Shown here: in pieces, positions 9,978 to 18,752 of the stretch | Layout: the number at the start of each line of letters is the position of its first letter | How positions within the stretch are numbered: position 1 is the stretch's first letter | From: Nostocales cyanobacterium HT-58-2 | GTDB lineage: Bacteria; Cyanobacteriota; Cyanobacteriia; Cyanobacteriales; Nostocaceae | Length of the DNA stretch: 64,000 nt | Direction of reading: 5' to 3' | NCBI GenBank assembly: GCA_002163975.1 | Contig: CP019636.1 | Span: 3,297,001 to 3,361,000, forward strand | Made by a program: the position numbers and the translations under genes | Notes under the pieces: model-generated | What the model saw: the letters and a program-made list of their open reading frames with translations, nothing else | The model's database searches: none | What the model was told of the DNA's origin: nothing

Positions 9978-10309
9978 CCAGTAGGATGTGTTAGGCGCAG
10001 CCGTAACGCATCTATTCCTTAAGTACCCTGAGCGATGCGATCTCGCCCTACTTGCTAATGCATGCTATCTTACGGTTTATTGTGTGTATTGCTATGTTAT
10101 CTAAATGCAACCTTCTACATTATTAATGCATGAGTTCGCATTGCCAATGCATTGATTTGTATTGTTATTGCATTCACCTGCACAGATCATGCAATAGTCT
10201 GCATTGCCATTGCATCAAAATGTCAAAATGTAGGATAGAAAGCGCAAAGCGTAACTCATGCTGCTCAAACAATTGATGCGTTACGGCTACGCCTAACGCA
10301 TCCTACTGG
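9978..10309. repeat. Palindromic repeat pair bracketing TGCATT-rich DNA (possible MITE-like unit)
   Basis: The 35-bp ends (9978-10012 and 10275-10309) match as inverted repeats at 33 of 35 positions. Each end is itself palindromic (GATGCGTTA...TAACGCATC). The interior has repeated TGCATTGCCATTGCAT-like words around 10120-10215. A degenerate third copy of the end lies near 54624-54657. No transposase is present and I see no target duplication. The rest of 9972-10426 holds nothing else that I can support. Confidence 0.6.
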
Positions 10310-10378
10310 CGCAACTGTATAATCGAAAACTTGGATACGGGCAGAAATTAAGTTACGGTTTCAAGCTCCCAAGAGAAG

Positions 10379-10408
10379 CCCACACTGTCATCTCTGATTC
10401 AGTGTGGG
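10379..10408 (-). terminator. Stem-loop after the alkaline phosphatase gene
   Basis: A 9-bp perfect stem (CCCACACTG/CAGTGTGGG) with a 12-nt loop lies 18 bp beyond the stop codon of the minus-strand alkaline phosphatase gene. There is no strong T run, so its use as an intrinsic terminator is likely but not certain. Confidence 0.55.
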
Positions 10409-10426
10409 AGTACCTCACAAATAGGA

Positions 10427-12700
10427 CTAGACGATAGTCACGGTGTCAAGCTGCACCCACTTTAAGGTTGCCAGTAGGTCATTACCAAGGCTGATGAGGG
10501 TATCATTACCGCTAACGGTAAAAGTTAGCTCAGGAGGAAGAGTGGTTGCATTGGGGGCAGTTAGACCTCCACCACGACTAATGTAGTCATCGGATGTGAA
10601 GCCATAGATGGTGACAGAACCAACCCCAGCATTTAGGATAAAGCCATTCTCGCCATTGCCAACATAGACTACATCGTTGCCTGTTCCCGCAGAGATGATG
10701 TTGTTGCCCTCACCTGCATACATTAGGTCGTCGCCAGCACCAGCATAAAACTGGTCGTCTCCTGCGCCACCGTAGATTGTGTCGTTACCAGCACCTGCAA
10801 ATACTGTATTATTACCCTCGCCGACGTAAATCACATCGTTACCAATGCCAGCATACACAAGGTCGTTGCCTGAACCAGCAAAGACCTGGTTATCACCATT
10901 GTTAACGAAAATCCTATTGTCACCTTCGCCGGCATAAATGATGTCACTGTCAGGTCCGGTGTAAACCACATCGGCGCCACTCTCACCATAATATGTCTGA
11001 GGTCCTTGTAATAAGGGCTTTTCTGAAGAACCTGTGACTGCTGCCAGCATGGTTCTGTAGATTTGAGATTGGTCTACAGCACCAGGCAAACCAGGAATTT
11101 GATAGCCATAACTTTCGTAACCCTGACCCACAAAGCTGTTAAGCACTTCCGATTCAGCACCTTGATAGTAAACTGGTACTGGACGGTTGGAATGATTTCC
11201 CCAGCCGTACTTGATGTTAGGGTCAGAACCCCAGAAATGCCCGGCTTCTGCTGATGTGTCTAAATCTGTCAGGGCTTGACCACCAAGGCTTTGCACTAAA
11301 GAGGGGAAGTTCGGATTTAAAGTCAGATAGTGGTCGTGGTCAGCTGTAACAATCAGCAAATTTTCTTCCCAGCCACCGTTGTTTTCAATCCAGTCAATTG
11401 TAGACGCAACTGCTTTGTCGAAGTCCAACACGGTGCCAATCAGGTTATCCATGTTGTTGTCGTGGGCAGACCAGTCAATGTCCCCACCTTCAACCATTAG
11501 CCAAAAGCCATCTTGGTCTTTACCCAAAACTTCTAATGCTGCTTGGGTCAAGTTCTTGAGAGTTGGGTTTTCGTTAATCTCTCTGGCAATAAAGGATTCG
11601 TCTGTTTCTCCAGGCAGTAGTGGTCGCTGAGTGTCGGGGTTTTTGCCTTGAGTACTGAACACGCTGAAGTTATCAAGCCCAGTTGTACTATAGTCTCCAT
11701 TGGCAGAACTAACGGGCAAGTTACCATTCTGCCCACGAGCACCATATAAACCTAGTAGGCGATCGCCTTTATTTGGGTCAATAGCAGCCGCAGTCTCAGC
11801 GAGCTTGATGGCGGCGTCAGGTCCCCGCTCCAAAAAAGTGTAATTGTAGATGTTGTTAGTGGGGTTTGTACTCAGTTGTTTGTAAGTGTCTTCTGTGATG
11901 AACTCATTGGTACGAGGTGGTTCTACACCTTCTGGTAAGGGGTTTCCAGGTGTGGAGACTGGATGTCCTCCACCTAACAACACTGTTGGCTGATAGATCC
12001 GCAATTCTTGCTGAAGTATGTTATCTAAGTTCGGGAACTCACCATCATACTTTGCACGGCGGTTCACGCTGGCGGCGGCGGCACCAGGAGTGGCGTGGTC
12101 AATGGGTACTGATGAGACCAGACCAGTGGATTTACCTTGCAAATTAGCCGTTGTCAGAATAGTTTCGAGGGGTTGCTCAAAAATATCTACACCAATAGCA
12201 TTGTTATAGCTCTTTACTCCGGTGTACAAGGTGGTAGCCGTGTTCGCAGAATCCGGATAGCTCCACTTGATGTACTCTGGGTCGTTACCAGGAGTCCAAG
12301 GGTTGATACCACCACGCTGTGGGTCATAACCAACCAAATTACCAACAGCACCTTCACTGACTTTTGCTCCTCCAGTTGCTGTGGAACCTGGATTAAACCC
12401 TGGGTTGAAGTTGAAACCAGCACGAACCGGACTAGCACCTGTCGCTGGATCGGTGTTATCTAAAGCGGAGTTACCAGTACTGAACACTCCATTACTGTCG
12501 GCAATAGTTGTGCCATAGGTCGTAGCTAGGGTGTAGCCAGTCAAGTTTTGGTAGCTTAGTCCTGTGCCTTCCCCAGAAGTATAGAAATCACTTAGGGTAG
12601 CGCCCGTTTTCCCCTCTTGAATTTGCTTATAAATAGCAGCAGCACGAGCCATTTCCCAGCCCATGCCGTCACCGATCATGATGATAACGTTCTTTGCCAC
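10427..12700 (-). CDS. Alkaline phosphatase (PhoA superfamily) with C-terminal RTX-like repeats
   Basis: 757 aa. The N-terminal about 560 residues show the alkaline phosphatase superfamily metal sites: IGDGMG at the start, VPIDHATPGA, VEGGDIDWSAHDN, and TADHDH. From about residue 570 to 690 there are repeated glycine/aspartate nonapeptides (GGAGDDQF, AGAGDDLM, GEGNN), the haemolysin-type calcium-binding fold. Such proteins lack an N-terminal signal peptide and leave by type I secretion, which fits the start MAKNVIIMIGDG. The role is release of phosphate from organic phosphates outside the cell. A single Pho-box-like half-site lies upstream. The gene stands alone. Confidence 0.92.
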   Translation of the reverse strand: MAKNVIIMIGDGMGWEMARAAAIYKQIQEGKTGATLSDFYTSGEGTGLSYQNLTGYTLATTYGTTIADSNGVFSTGNSALDNTDPATGASPVRAGFNFNPGFNPGSTATGGAKVSEGAVGNLVGYDPQRGGINPWTPGNDPEYIKWSYPDSANTATTLYTGVKSYNNAIGVDIFEQPLETILTTANLQGKSTGLVSSVPIDHATPGAAAASVNRRAKYDGEFPNLDNILQQELRIYQPTVLLGGGHPVSTPGNPLPEGVEPPRTNEFITEDTYKQLSTNPTNNIYNYTFLERGPDAAIKLAETAAAIDPNKGDRLLGLYGARGQNGNLPVSSANGDYSTTGLDNFSVFSTQGKNPDTQRPLLPGETDESFIAREINENPTLKNLTQAALEVLGKDQDGFWLMVEGGDIDWSAHDNNMDNLIGTVLDFDKAVASTIDWIENNGGWEENLLIVTADHDHYLTLNPNFPSLVQSLGGQALTDLDTSAEAGHFWGSDPNIKYGWGNHSNRPVPVYYQGAESEVLNSFVGQGYESYGYQIPGLPGAVDQSQIYRTMLAAVTGSSEKPLLQGPQTYYGESGADVVYTGPDSDIIYAGEGDNRIFVNNGDNQVFAGSGNDLVYAGIGNDVIYVGEGNNTVFAGAGNDTIYGGAGDDQFYAGAGDDLMYAGEGNNIISAGTGNDVVYVGNGENGFILNAGVGSVTIYGFTSDDYISRGGGLTAPNATTLPPELTFTVSGNDTLISLGNDLLATLKWVQLDTVTIV

Positions 12701-12796
12701 GAGGACTACCCTCTCCTAATATTGAGAAATAAAAATTACTGGCACAAAAACTTGAAATCAGCTTTATGTACCGTTCTCTCTAAATCTTTCAAACTT

Positions 12797-12804
12797 AGGT
12801 TAAG
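12797..12804 (-). promoter_or_regulatory. Possible Pho-box half-site upstream of the alkaline phosphatase
   Basis: On the minus strand this reads CTTAACCT, a perfect match to the cyanobacterial Pho-box unit, about 97 bp upstream of the phosphatase start. A second unit three bases downstream (TTTGAAAG) is weak and I see no good third unit. Phosphate control of this gene is therefore plausible but not proven. The remainder of 12701-13050 is AT-rich and shows no gene. Confidence 0.4.
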
Positions 12805-13050
12805 AATCAAAAATGTTTTGATTAAAAATAAGTGTTTTTTTTAGCTTGCAATGAACTAAGTGGAAAATTTATTTCTAGAAGAGTAGTATAAGGTCTAACA
12901 TAAAGTAGTCTTTTTAGGACTTTGGGATATAGCAAAATAAAAATACGACTTGCTAAAAGTGTGACTGCTCGGATTCTTGCAAGAGACCCCATCAGTAGCA
13001 CTCATAAGGAACAATATTGCGTAACTGTAGCCTCTATTTTCAAGGTACGT

Positions 13051-13833
13051 CTACTCTTCACTCTTTAATAAACCCGCAGAATCTACATCCAAAAATAACG
13101 TCGCTTGCTGCTGCGTGCGGAGAATAGAAGCGGGACAATCTGTGGTGATATCCCCTTCCAACATCTGTTTCACTATCTTCGCCTTACGTTTTCCTGGCGC
13201 AAGACACAAGATTTGTTTGGCAGAACAAATCATCGGTATGGTGAGGGTAAAAGCATATTGCGGTATACTTTCCAAGTTGGGAAAATAACCTGTGTTGACT
13301 TGTTGTTGACGATTTACCGTATCCAGCTTCACCAGTTTCACCATGTATGGATCATCAAAGTCCGCTACTGCAGGTTCGTTAAAAGCCAAGTGTCCGTTTT
13401 CTCCCACGCCAAGACAGCACAGATCTATGGGTTGTGCTTGCAGGAGTTTGGTGTAGCGATCACACTCTATCACAGGTTCAATAGCATCACCTTCTATATA
13501 GTGAAATGCCTTGGGATTGACCTGCTTTTCAACACGTTCCCGCAAATAGCGCCGGAAACTAGCGGAATGGTCAGCACAAATGCCCAAATATTCATCCAGA
13601 TGGAAACAGGTGATCCGCGACCAATCTATGCCACCCAATGCTATCAAAGCATCAAGAAATTGAATTTGGGAGTTGCCTGTCGCCAGCACTAAAGCCGCAG
13701 CATCATTTTGCTTAAGAGTATGCTGTAAATATTTTTGTGCAATTCCCGCTACATCCTGCGCCAGTTCGACTTGCGAGTTATAAACCTGTACTTGTAGAGC
13801 ATCGACGCGAAAAGAATTTTTGGCGGTTGACAT
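13051..13833 (-). CDS. nagB: Glucosamine-6-phosphate deaminase (NagB family)
   Basis: Converts glucosamine-6-phosphate to fructose-6-phosphate and ammonia. Family motifs: LATGNSQ near the N-terminus (phosphate loop), the catalytic Asp in FHLDEYLG, CLGVGENGHLAFNEP, and the C-terminal PASILRTQ. The ATG at 13833 (MSTAKNSF) is preferred; an in-frame ATG at 13860 would add nine residues. The 6-phosphogluconolactonase family is related, but HLDEY and GHLAFNEP fit NagB better. It is divergent from the HAD phosphatase gene, so a shared promoter region near 13840-14040 is likely. Confidence 0.85.
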   Translation of the reverse strand: MSTAKNSFRVDALQVQVYNSQVELAQDVAGIAQKYLQHTLKQNDAAALVLATGNSQIQFLDALIALGGIDWSRITCFHLDEYLGICADHSASFRRYLRERVEKQVNPKAFHYIEGDAIEPVIECDRYTKLLQAQPIDLCCLGVGENGHLAFNEPAVADFDDPYMVKLVKLDTVNRQQQVNTGYFPNLESIPQYAFTLTIPMICSAKQILCLAPGKRKAKIVKQMLEGDITTDCPASILRTQQQATLFLDVDSAGLLKSEE

Positions 13834-14044
13834 TGGAATATACAGAAAATTTTCACACAAACTTGCGAAAAACGAGTAGGGACAGAGTTACCGTTCTGCC
13901 CTGACTCGTATTAGCTACCATAGGTTGCCATTTGGATGTTTTATTGTAGTTTCCTATTTTTAAGAATGCAGACAGAATCACAAAGTGGAACAAAACAATG
14001 TAAACTATGTAAAGAAACTTTACAAGAGTTTACACAAAAACGCC

Positions 14045-14725
14045 ATGCTAGCTGCAATTCTCTTTGACCTAGATGGAACGATCGCCAACACTGACCCCAT
14101 ACACTACCAGGTTTGGCAGGAAATGCTCTTAGGCTACGGCATGGAAATTGATGAAACATTTTATAAAACCCGAATTAGTGGGCGGACAAATCCACAAATT
14201 ATAGAAGAGTTACTACCACAACTATCACCAGAAGAAGCTGCTAAATTTGCATACGACAAAGAAGCTTTTTTCCGCGAAAAAGCTAAGACTATTCTTAAGC
14301 CTTTAAGTGGATTCTCAGAACTCCTAGCATGGACAAAGACACACAAACTGAAATGTGCTTTAGTCACCAACGCTCCAAGATTAAATGTCGAATTCATGCT
14401 AGAAGTTTTGGAAATCAAAGAAGCGTTTGATACAGTTGTTCTTGCAGAAGATGAAATAGCAGGAAAACCAGACCCTATACCCTATCAAGTTGCGCTAAAT
14501 AGGTTGAGTCTCACAGCAGAACAAGCAATAGCATTAGAAGATTCACCCTCTGGGATTCGTTCTGCTGTTGGTGCTGGTCTTCGTACTATTGGTGTGACAA
14601 CCACCCAAGAACCAAAAGTTCTCCAAGCAATTGGGGCATTTATGACAATTCCAGATTTTACTGATTTGCAGTTGTGGACACTACTAAACTCATCGGTACA
14701 AGAAGATGTGGCTTATTCGAGTTAA
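14045..14725 (+). CDS. HAD-superfamily phosphatase / beta-phosphoglucomutase-like protein
   Basis: 226 aa. HAD motif I is FDLDGTIANTD (nucleophile and acid-base Asp), motif II is LVTNAP, motif III is the Lys in AGKPDP, and motif IV is ALEDSPSGI. The cap domain between motifs I and II is of the small helical type, as in beta-phosphoglucomutase and phosphoglycolate phosphatase-like proteins. The start at 14045 puts the motif directly at the N-terminus (MLAAILFDLDGT). The substrate is likely a small phosphorylated sugar, but it cannot be fixed. Confidence 0.88.
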   Translation: MLAAILFDLDGTIANTDPIHYQVWQEMLLGYGMEIDETFYKTRISGRTNPQIIEELLPQLSPEEAAKFAYDKEAFFREKAKTILKPLSGFSELLAWTKTHKLKCALVTNAPRLNVEFMLEVLEIKEAFDTVVLAEDEIAGKPDPIPYQVALNRLSLTAEQAIALEDSPSGIRSAVGAGLRTIGVTTTQEPKVLQAIGAFMTIPDFTDLQLWTLLNSSVQEDVAYSS

Positions 14726-15065
14726 TCACCAAATCAGTTGTTAGTCTTTTTGTGCCCTGCGAAAATAGCACGCCCTACGCCCACAAAGTGGGATAAGGCT
14801 ACACAAATAAAAGTTTCCGAGGCAGAGTTTATTTGTCACTAGAGATATTTTTCAAGAAATATCAAACCTAGGTCAATCTCTGCTCAATTTGAATTATCTG
14901 CTTTCGCAGAAAAGCCCTGTGTGGACTCACTTGTAGCAGGTTTAAAGCAGACTATATAAGATTTTTATATACAAAAATGAAGCAAAAATACTTGATATAT
15001 CAAGCAAATAACTGTAATCTTAATCACTGGGTTAAACAAATAAAATTTATAGGGTTTGGTACAAA
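14726..15065. other. Intergenic region, no gene seen
   Basis: About 340 bp, AT-rich toward the right end. I see no coding region, RNA gene or clear terminator. It must contain the promoter of the following small plus-strand gene. Confidence 0.5.
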
Positions 15066-15449
15066 ATGCCGCATCTAACCATTGATAGCCAAAAACACAG
15101 CTATGTATTGGACGAAAACCGCTTTTCGGCTCTTCAATCAGGTACTAATTCTACCAAGTTAGAACCAGGAACTTATGTGGTGAGAATTAATAAAGGCTCT
15201 TTCAGTTACGGGTCAGATAAAGAAAAATTCCCTGGAGAACCTTTTGTTTTCATCTGGATATATGGCGGTAAATTTATTAACAAAAAGACCAATCTTGAAG
15301 TGGGAGCAAGCTGGTCTACTTTGAATGGTTTCGATGATACTTTAACATTAGAAGTTAAAGAAACAACAACTATTAGTGGCTTGTTTTTAGATACTTACGA
15401 GAGAGATAATACTGGAGAAGTGACTCTCTCTATTTTAAAAGACGCATGA
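15066..15449 (+). CDS. Conserved small protein, unknown function
   Basis: 127 aa, no signal peptide or membrane segment. It looks beta-rich, with alternating hydrophobic/polar stretches such as YVVRINKGSFSYG, FVFIWIYGGKF and TLTLEVKETTT, possibly a jelly-roll or lectin-like domain. It has its own upstream region and is followed by a bidirectional terminator, so it is probably a single-gene transcript. I do not recognise a family with a known function. Confidence 0.7.
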   Translation: MPHLTIDSQKHSYVLDENRFSALQSGTNSTKLEPGTYVVRINKGSFSYGSDKEKFPGEPFVFIWIYGGKFINKKTNLEVGASWSTLNGFDDTLTLEVKETTTISGLFLDTYERDNTGEVTLSILKDA

Positions 15450-15490
15450 AATAGAACCATTTATTTCATCATAACAAGCAAGTATTTTTG

Positions 15491-15533
15491 AAAAAAATGG
15501 GAGCCTTTTAAAAAGAAAAGACTCCCATTTTTT
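15491..15533. terminator. Bidirectional intrinsic terminator
   Basis: AAAAAATGGGAG pairs with CTCCCATTTTTT (15492-15503 with 15522-15533) around an A-rich loop, giving a T run on both strands. It sits between two convergent genes, ending at 15449 (+) and 15532 (-). Confidence 0.85.
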
Positions 15534-16989
15534 ATTGCAACTGCACCAGTTGAAAACTGTATCCTGTGCTGGAATTACAAGGCTGATTTGGATTGCAAGG
15601 CTCAACTTTGACCAAAAAAGCTCCACCCTGGCGATCGCCTGTTTTTGAAAACTGAATTGTTCCTGTTGCGCCCAAAGCCGAAAAATTAGGATCAGACAGG
15701 GCTTTTTGCAACTCCTCACGCGTATTGCCTTTTCTCAAGCCAGCGATAATTGTTTGAAGTGCATCATAAGCTGTGGCAGTTCGCGGACTCACCTCACCAC
15801 CCCAGAACTGAACGGCTTTTTGAGCAAAAGATTTGCTGACAACAGCATCACTGTGCCAAGAAACAGGCAGCACCATTCCTTTGACATCCGCTTGCCCATA
15901 CTTCAACGTTCTTTCGGTGTACATCCCTGGGAAACCAAAAAGCGATAGCCTGCCTTTATTTTCTCGTGCTACTTCAATAGCTGAATTGAGTTTGTCTGGT
16001 CTAGGAATAAGTAACAAACCTTCTGCTCCATCGCTGATAGCTCGACTCAAAAAAGTACTAGACTGAAACGTGGGATCACCTAAATCACACACTGTACTGG
16101 TAACTTTGCCGCCATTTCTTCTAATAGAATCAGTGTATTGTTGTACTATTTCTTGACTAATTTTATCCTGATTAACAGTAAATGTTGAATCACTACAAAT
16201 AGCGATGTTAGTCAAGCGGGCTTTTTGAACAATATATTTAGCAAGAGCATCACTAAAAATATCAGAACTCGGAGTAGCATAAAACACAGATTTTGTTGGT
16301 TTTGATGGCTTTTTTGGATTGACTGGTGAAACCATCACCAAACCACTCTTTTCATAAATTGATGTATCGCGGCTAAACCCTACAACTGCTACAATGTTGG
16401 GGTCATTAACCAATTCGGTATTTAACTGTTTGATAATCTCAAAGTTATCAATACTCACAATCTGAATTTGCAACGGCAACCCATTAATTCCTCCACTGCT
16501 ATTGACCTCATCTTGAGCTTGAGCCACTCCACGTAGAGTCTCTTCCGCCTCATTTAGGGAAACACCAATCGGTACGATAACAGCAACCTTTAGGGATTTC
16601 GATTCGCCAACTTTGGCATTGTTCAAATAAATCAATGTCTCAGGGTCATTACGTTTAGCTTGGAGAGATGATTGGAATTTATTGACAGCACTGACAAAAT
16701 TCCCAGCATCAAATGCTTTGCTCCCATCTTCTTTATCGGGAGGTCTTCCTTCTCTGACAAAAATTTTCTCTCCCAAACTCATCCGGTTCCTTAAAGGAGA
16801 ATTGATATAGGATGGAGCAGATGAAGCATTATTTGATGGAGCAAGTGAAGCATTATTTGGTTGAAATTTCCCTGTATACTCTTTCTCTGGACGAATGACT
16901 TCACCTAATAACCATAAAATAGCTGCTATCAGTAATCCAGCAAATCCTAATGAAATCAGTAGCCGGATATTTTCTTTGTTAGAATTCAT
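15532..16989 (-). CDS. Branched-chain amino-acid-type (Peripla_BP_6) substrate-binding protein
   Basis: 485 aa. An N-terminal membrane anchor or signal (LLISLGFAGLLIAAILWLLG) is followed by a linker and a short helical segment (about 85-135). A type I periplasmic binding fold comes next, from VAVIVPIGVSLNEAEETLRG onward, with GLPLQIQIVSIDN, VVGFSRDTSIYEKSGL and a late TAYDALQTIIAGL. The ATG at 16989 is chosen over 17034 because it puts the membrane segment at the N-terminus. No permease or ATPase is adjacent; a Ser/Thr kinase lies 54 bp upstream in the same direction, so a sensing role is possible. The ligand is unknown. Confidence 0.85.
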   Translation of the reverse strand: MNSNKENIRLLISLGFAGLLIAAILWLLGEVIRPEKEYTGKFQPNNASLAPSNNASSAPSYINSPLRNRMSLGEKIFVREGRPPDKEDGSKAFDAGNFVSAVNKFQSSLQAKRNDPETLIYLNNAKVGESKSLKVAVIVPIGVSLNEAEETLRGVAQAQDEVNSSGGINGLPLQIQIVSIDNFEIIKQLNTELVNDPNIVAVVGFSRDTSIYEKSGLVMVSPVNPKKPSKPTKSVFYATPSSDIFSDALAKYIVQKARLTNIAICSDSTFTVNQDKISQEIVQQYTDSIRRNGGKVTSTVCDLGDPTFQSSTFLSRAISDGAEGLLLIPRPDKLNSAIEVARENKGRLSLFGFPGMYTERTLKYGQADVKGMVLPVSWHSDAVVSKSFAQKAVQFWGGEVSPRTATAYDALQTIIAGLRKGNTREELQKALSDPNFSALGATGTIQFSKTGDRQGGAFLVKVEPCNPNQPCNSSTGYSFQLVQLQ

Positions 16990-17043
16990 AAAAATATGAC
17001 CCTGTTCAGACAAAAATATTTCTAATAAATTCAAAATAATTTA

Positions 17044-18402
17044 TTAGAAATATTTAGAAATAAATCTGTTTAACATCTGGGACAGATTTAAAAGAGTAAA
17101 TGCTAGTAATCCAGCAAGAATGACTAGCAAGACGAAAACTAATAATCCATTGTTCCCAGATTTTAGAGGGTTAGCAATTGACAAATTTTTTGAGATAAAT
17201 ACAGTAAATAATGTCGTAATTCCAGCCAGTATAAATAAATACATCTTTTCAAAAATTGAGCGAGGCTGAACGAAGATAAATCCTACTAAAATGAGCAACC
17301 ACAAACCAGAACTCATCCAAATAGTTCCCACAGCACTAAGAAGGGCGATCGCCAAAAACGAACTCCCTGCACCTGTTATGACTGCCCAAGGCAATAATTG
17401 TTGCATGGAGAACTGCTCTGGAGCTTGTGTTGTTTGCTGTTGAATTTGTAGCGTTATTGTTTCTGGTTGAAGAGGCGAGAGTATAGTATGCAGTGGAGTA
17501 GACTGTGATGGTAATTCATAATTCAAGTCTTGTAAGACAGCCTCTGCTGACTGGTAACGCAGTTTATGGTTCTCTTGCAGCAACTTATCGAGAATCTGCC
17601 CTAATTCCTGGCTAATTGGTTGTATTAAGTGCTGCTGCCAAGTAGAGGTCCAACTATAACCTTGTTTCATCCATAATTCCCAGGGAGAAGTTCCGGTCAA
17701 TAAATGAAAGGTTGTGGCTCCCAAGCTATAGAGGTCACTGGCAGGATAAGCTTCGCCTGAGTACATTTGCTCAAATGGCGCATAACCAAATGAGCCAATG
17801 CTTGTTCCTGGTTTCGCATGCACTGTTCCCGTCTTTTGCTTTGCCACCCCAAAATCGATGAGCACTAACTGACTATCACTTTGACGGCGAAGAATATTTT
17901 CTGGCTTAATATCTCGGTGAATCACCTGCTGCTGATGTACTATTGCTAGCACAGGTAACAAATCTTTCAAGAAATCTCGAATCTTTGCTTCATCAAACAC
18001 ACCCTGCTGTCTTAACTCCTGCAACAGATCATGCCCTTCGATAAATTGCTGTACTAAGTACAGGTAATTGTCTTCCTTAAAATAGGCGCACAGGGTGGGA
18101 ATTTGGGGGTATTCCCCTAAATGTTGTAAACGTTTTGCCTCTTGCTGAAATAACTCAGTCGCCTTTTGACGTGACCAGCTCCCTTGAACTTGTGGTGCTA
18201 GTTGCTTGACTACACATTTTTCATCAAGCTTGTCTGCATCTTCTGCCAAGTAGGTACGAGCAAACCCGCCTCCTCCTAATGGTTGAATGATGCGGTAACG
18301 ACCCCTGAGTAAAGACACTAACTCTGCCCCGCAATTACCACAGAAGTTTGTTCCTTCCGTATTCATGGGATTAGAGCATTCAGGATTTAGACAACAAATC
18401 AT
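17044..18402 (-). CDS. Serine/threonine protein kinase with N-terminal zinc ribbon and C-terminal membrane helices
   Basis: 452 aa. Residues 4-26 hold a four-cysteine ribbon (CLNPEC and CGNC). The kinase domain (about 35-300) has a glycine loop GGGGFART, the ATP lysine Lys66 (CVVKQLAP), the catalytic loop IHRDIKPENIL (Asp164), DFGVAK, and an APFEQ motif in place of APE. The C-terminal 120 residues hold four hydrophobic helices, so the kinase is membrane-bound with a cytoplasmic catalytic domain. It is followed closely by a Peripla_BP_6 protein, likely in one transcript. Confidence 0.92.
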   Translation of the reverse strand: MICCLNPECSNPMNTEGTNFCGNCGAELVSLLRGRYRIIQPLGGGGFARTYLAEDADKLDEKCVVKQLAPQVQGSWSRQKATELFQQEAKRLQHLGEYPQIPTLCAYFKEDNYLYLVQQFIEGHDLLQELRQQGVFDEAKIRDFLKDLLPVLAIVHQQQVIHRDIKPENILRRQSDSQLVLIDFGVAKQKTGTVHAKPGTSIGSFGYAPFEQMYSGEAYPASDLYSLGATTFHLLTGTSPWELWMKQGYSWTSTWQQHLIQPISQELGQILDKLLQENHKLRYQSAEAVLQDLNYELPSQSTPLHTILSPLQPETITLQIQQQTTQAPEQFSMQQLLPWAVITGAGSSFLAIALLSAVGTIWMSSGLWLLILVGFIFVQPRSIFEKMYLFILAGITTLFTVFISKNLSIANPLKSGNNGLLVFVLLVILAGLLAFTLLNLSQMLNRFISKYF

Positions 18403-18752
18403 AGTACTATTGCTGTCTTTTATTAATATTTAATGAATATACATCGAGTTTTCTTGATTTTCCAAATTTAGGATCTGGGAATGTAACAAATCTCAAATTT
18501 ATTTTGAAAGTCTGGTTTCATTGAAGGTGGTGTACTCTATGGAATAGCACAAAGTGCCTGCCATAGGCGATGTTCTCTAGCCACTTAAAGGACGATGGCA
18601 GGGAGTGCCCGCTTTCAGCGATCGCCTGAAGCTATATGGAATACAAGATTTTCACTACCTTGACAAAGGAGTTATGAATTATGAATCATAGACAGTTTTG
18701 TAAGCCATAGTTATTTCATAAGTTGACTCTCATAACTCATAACTCATCGTTC
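18403..18752. other. Intergenic region, no gene seen
   Basis: About 350 bp with one HIP1 site near 18619. No ORF or RNA gene that I can support. It contains the promoter region of the minus-strand kinase gene. Confidence 0.5.
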
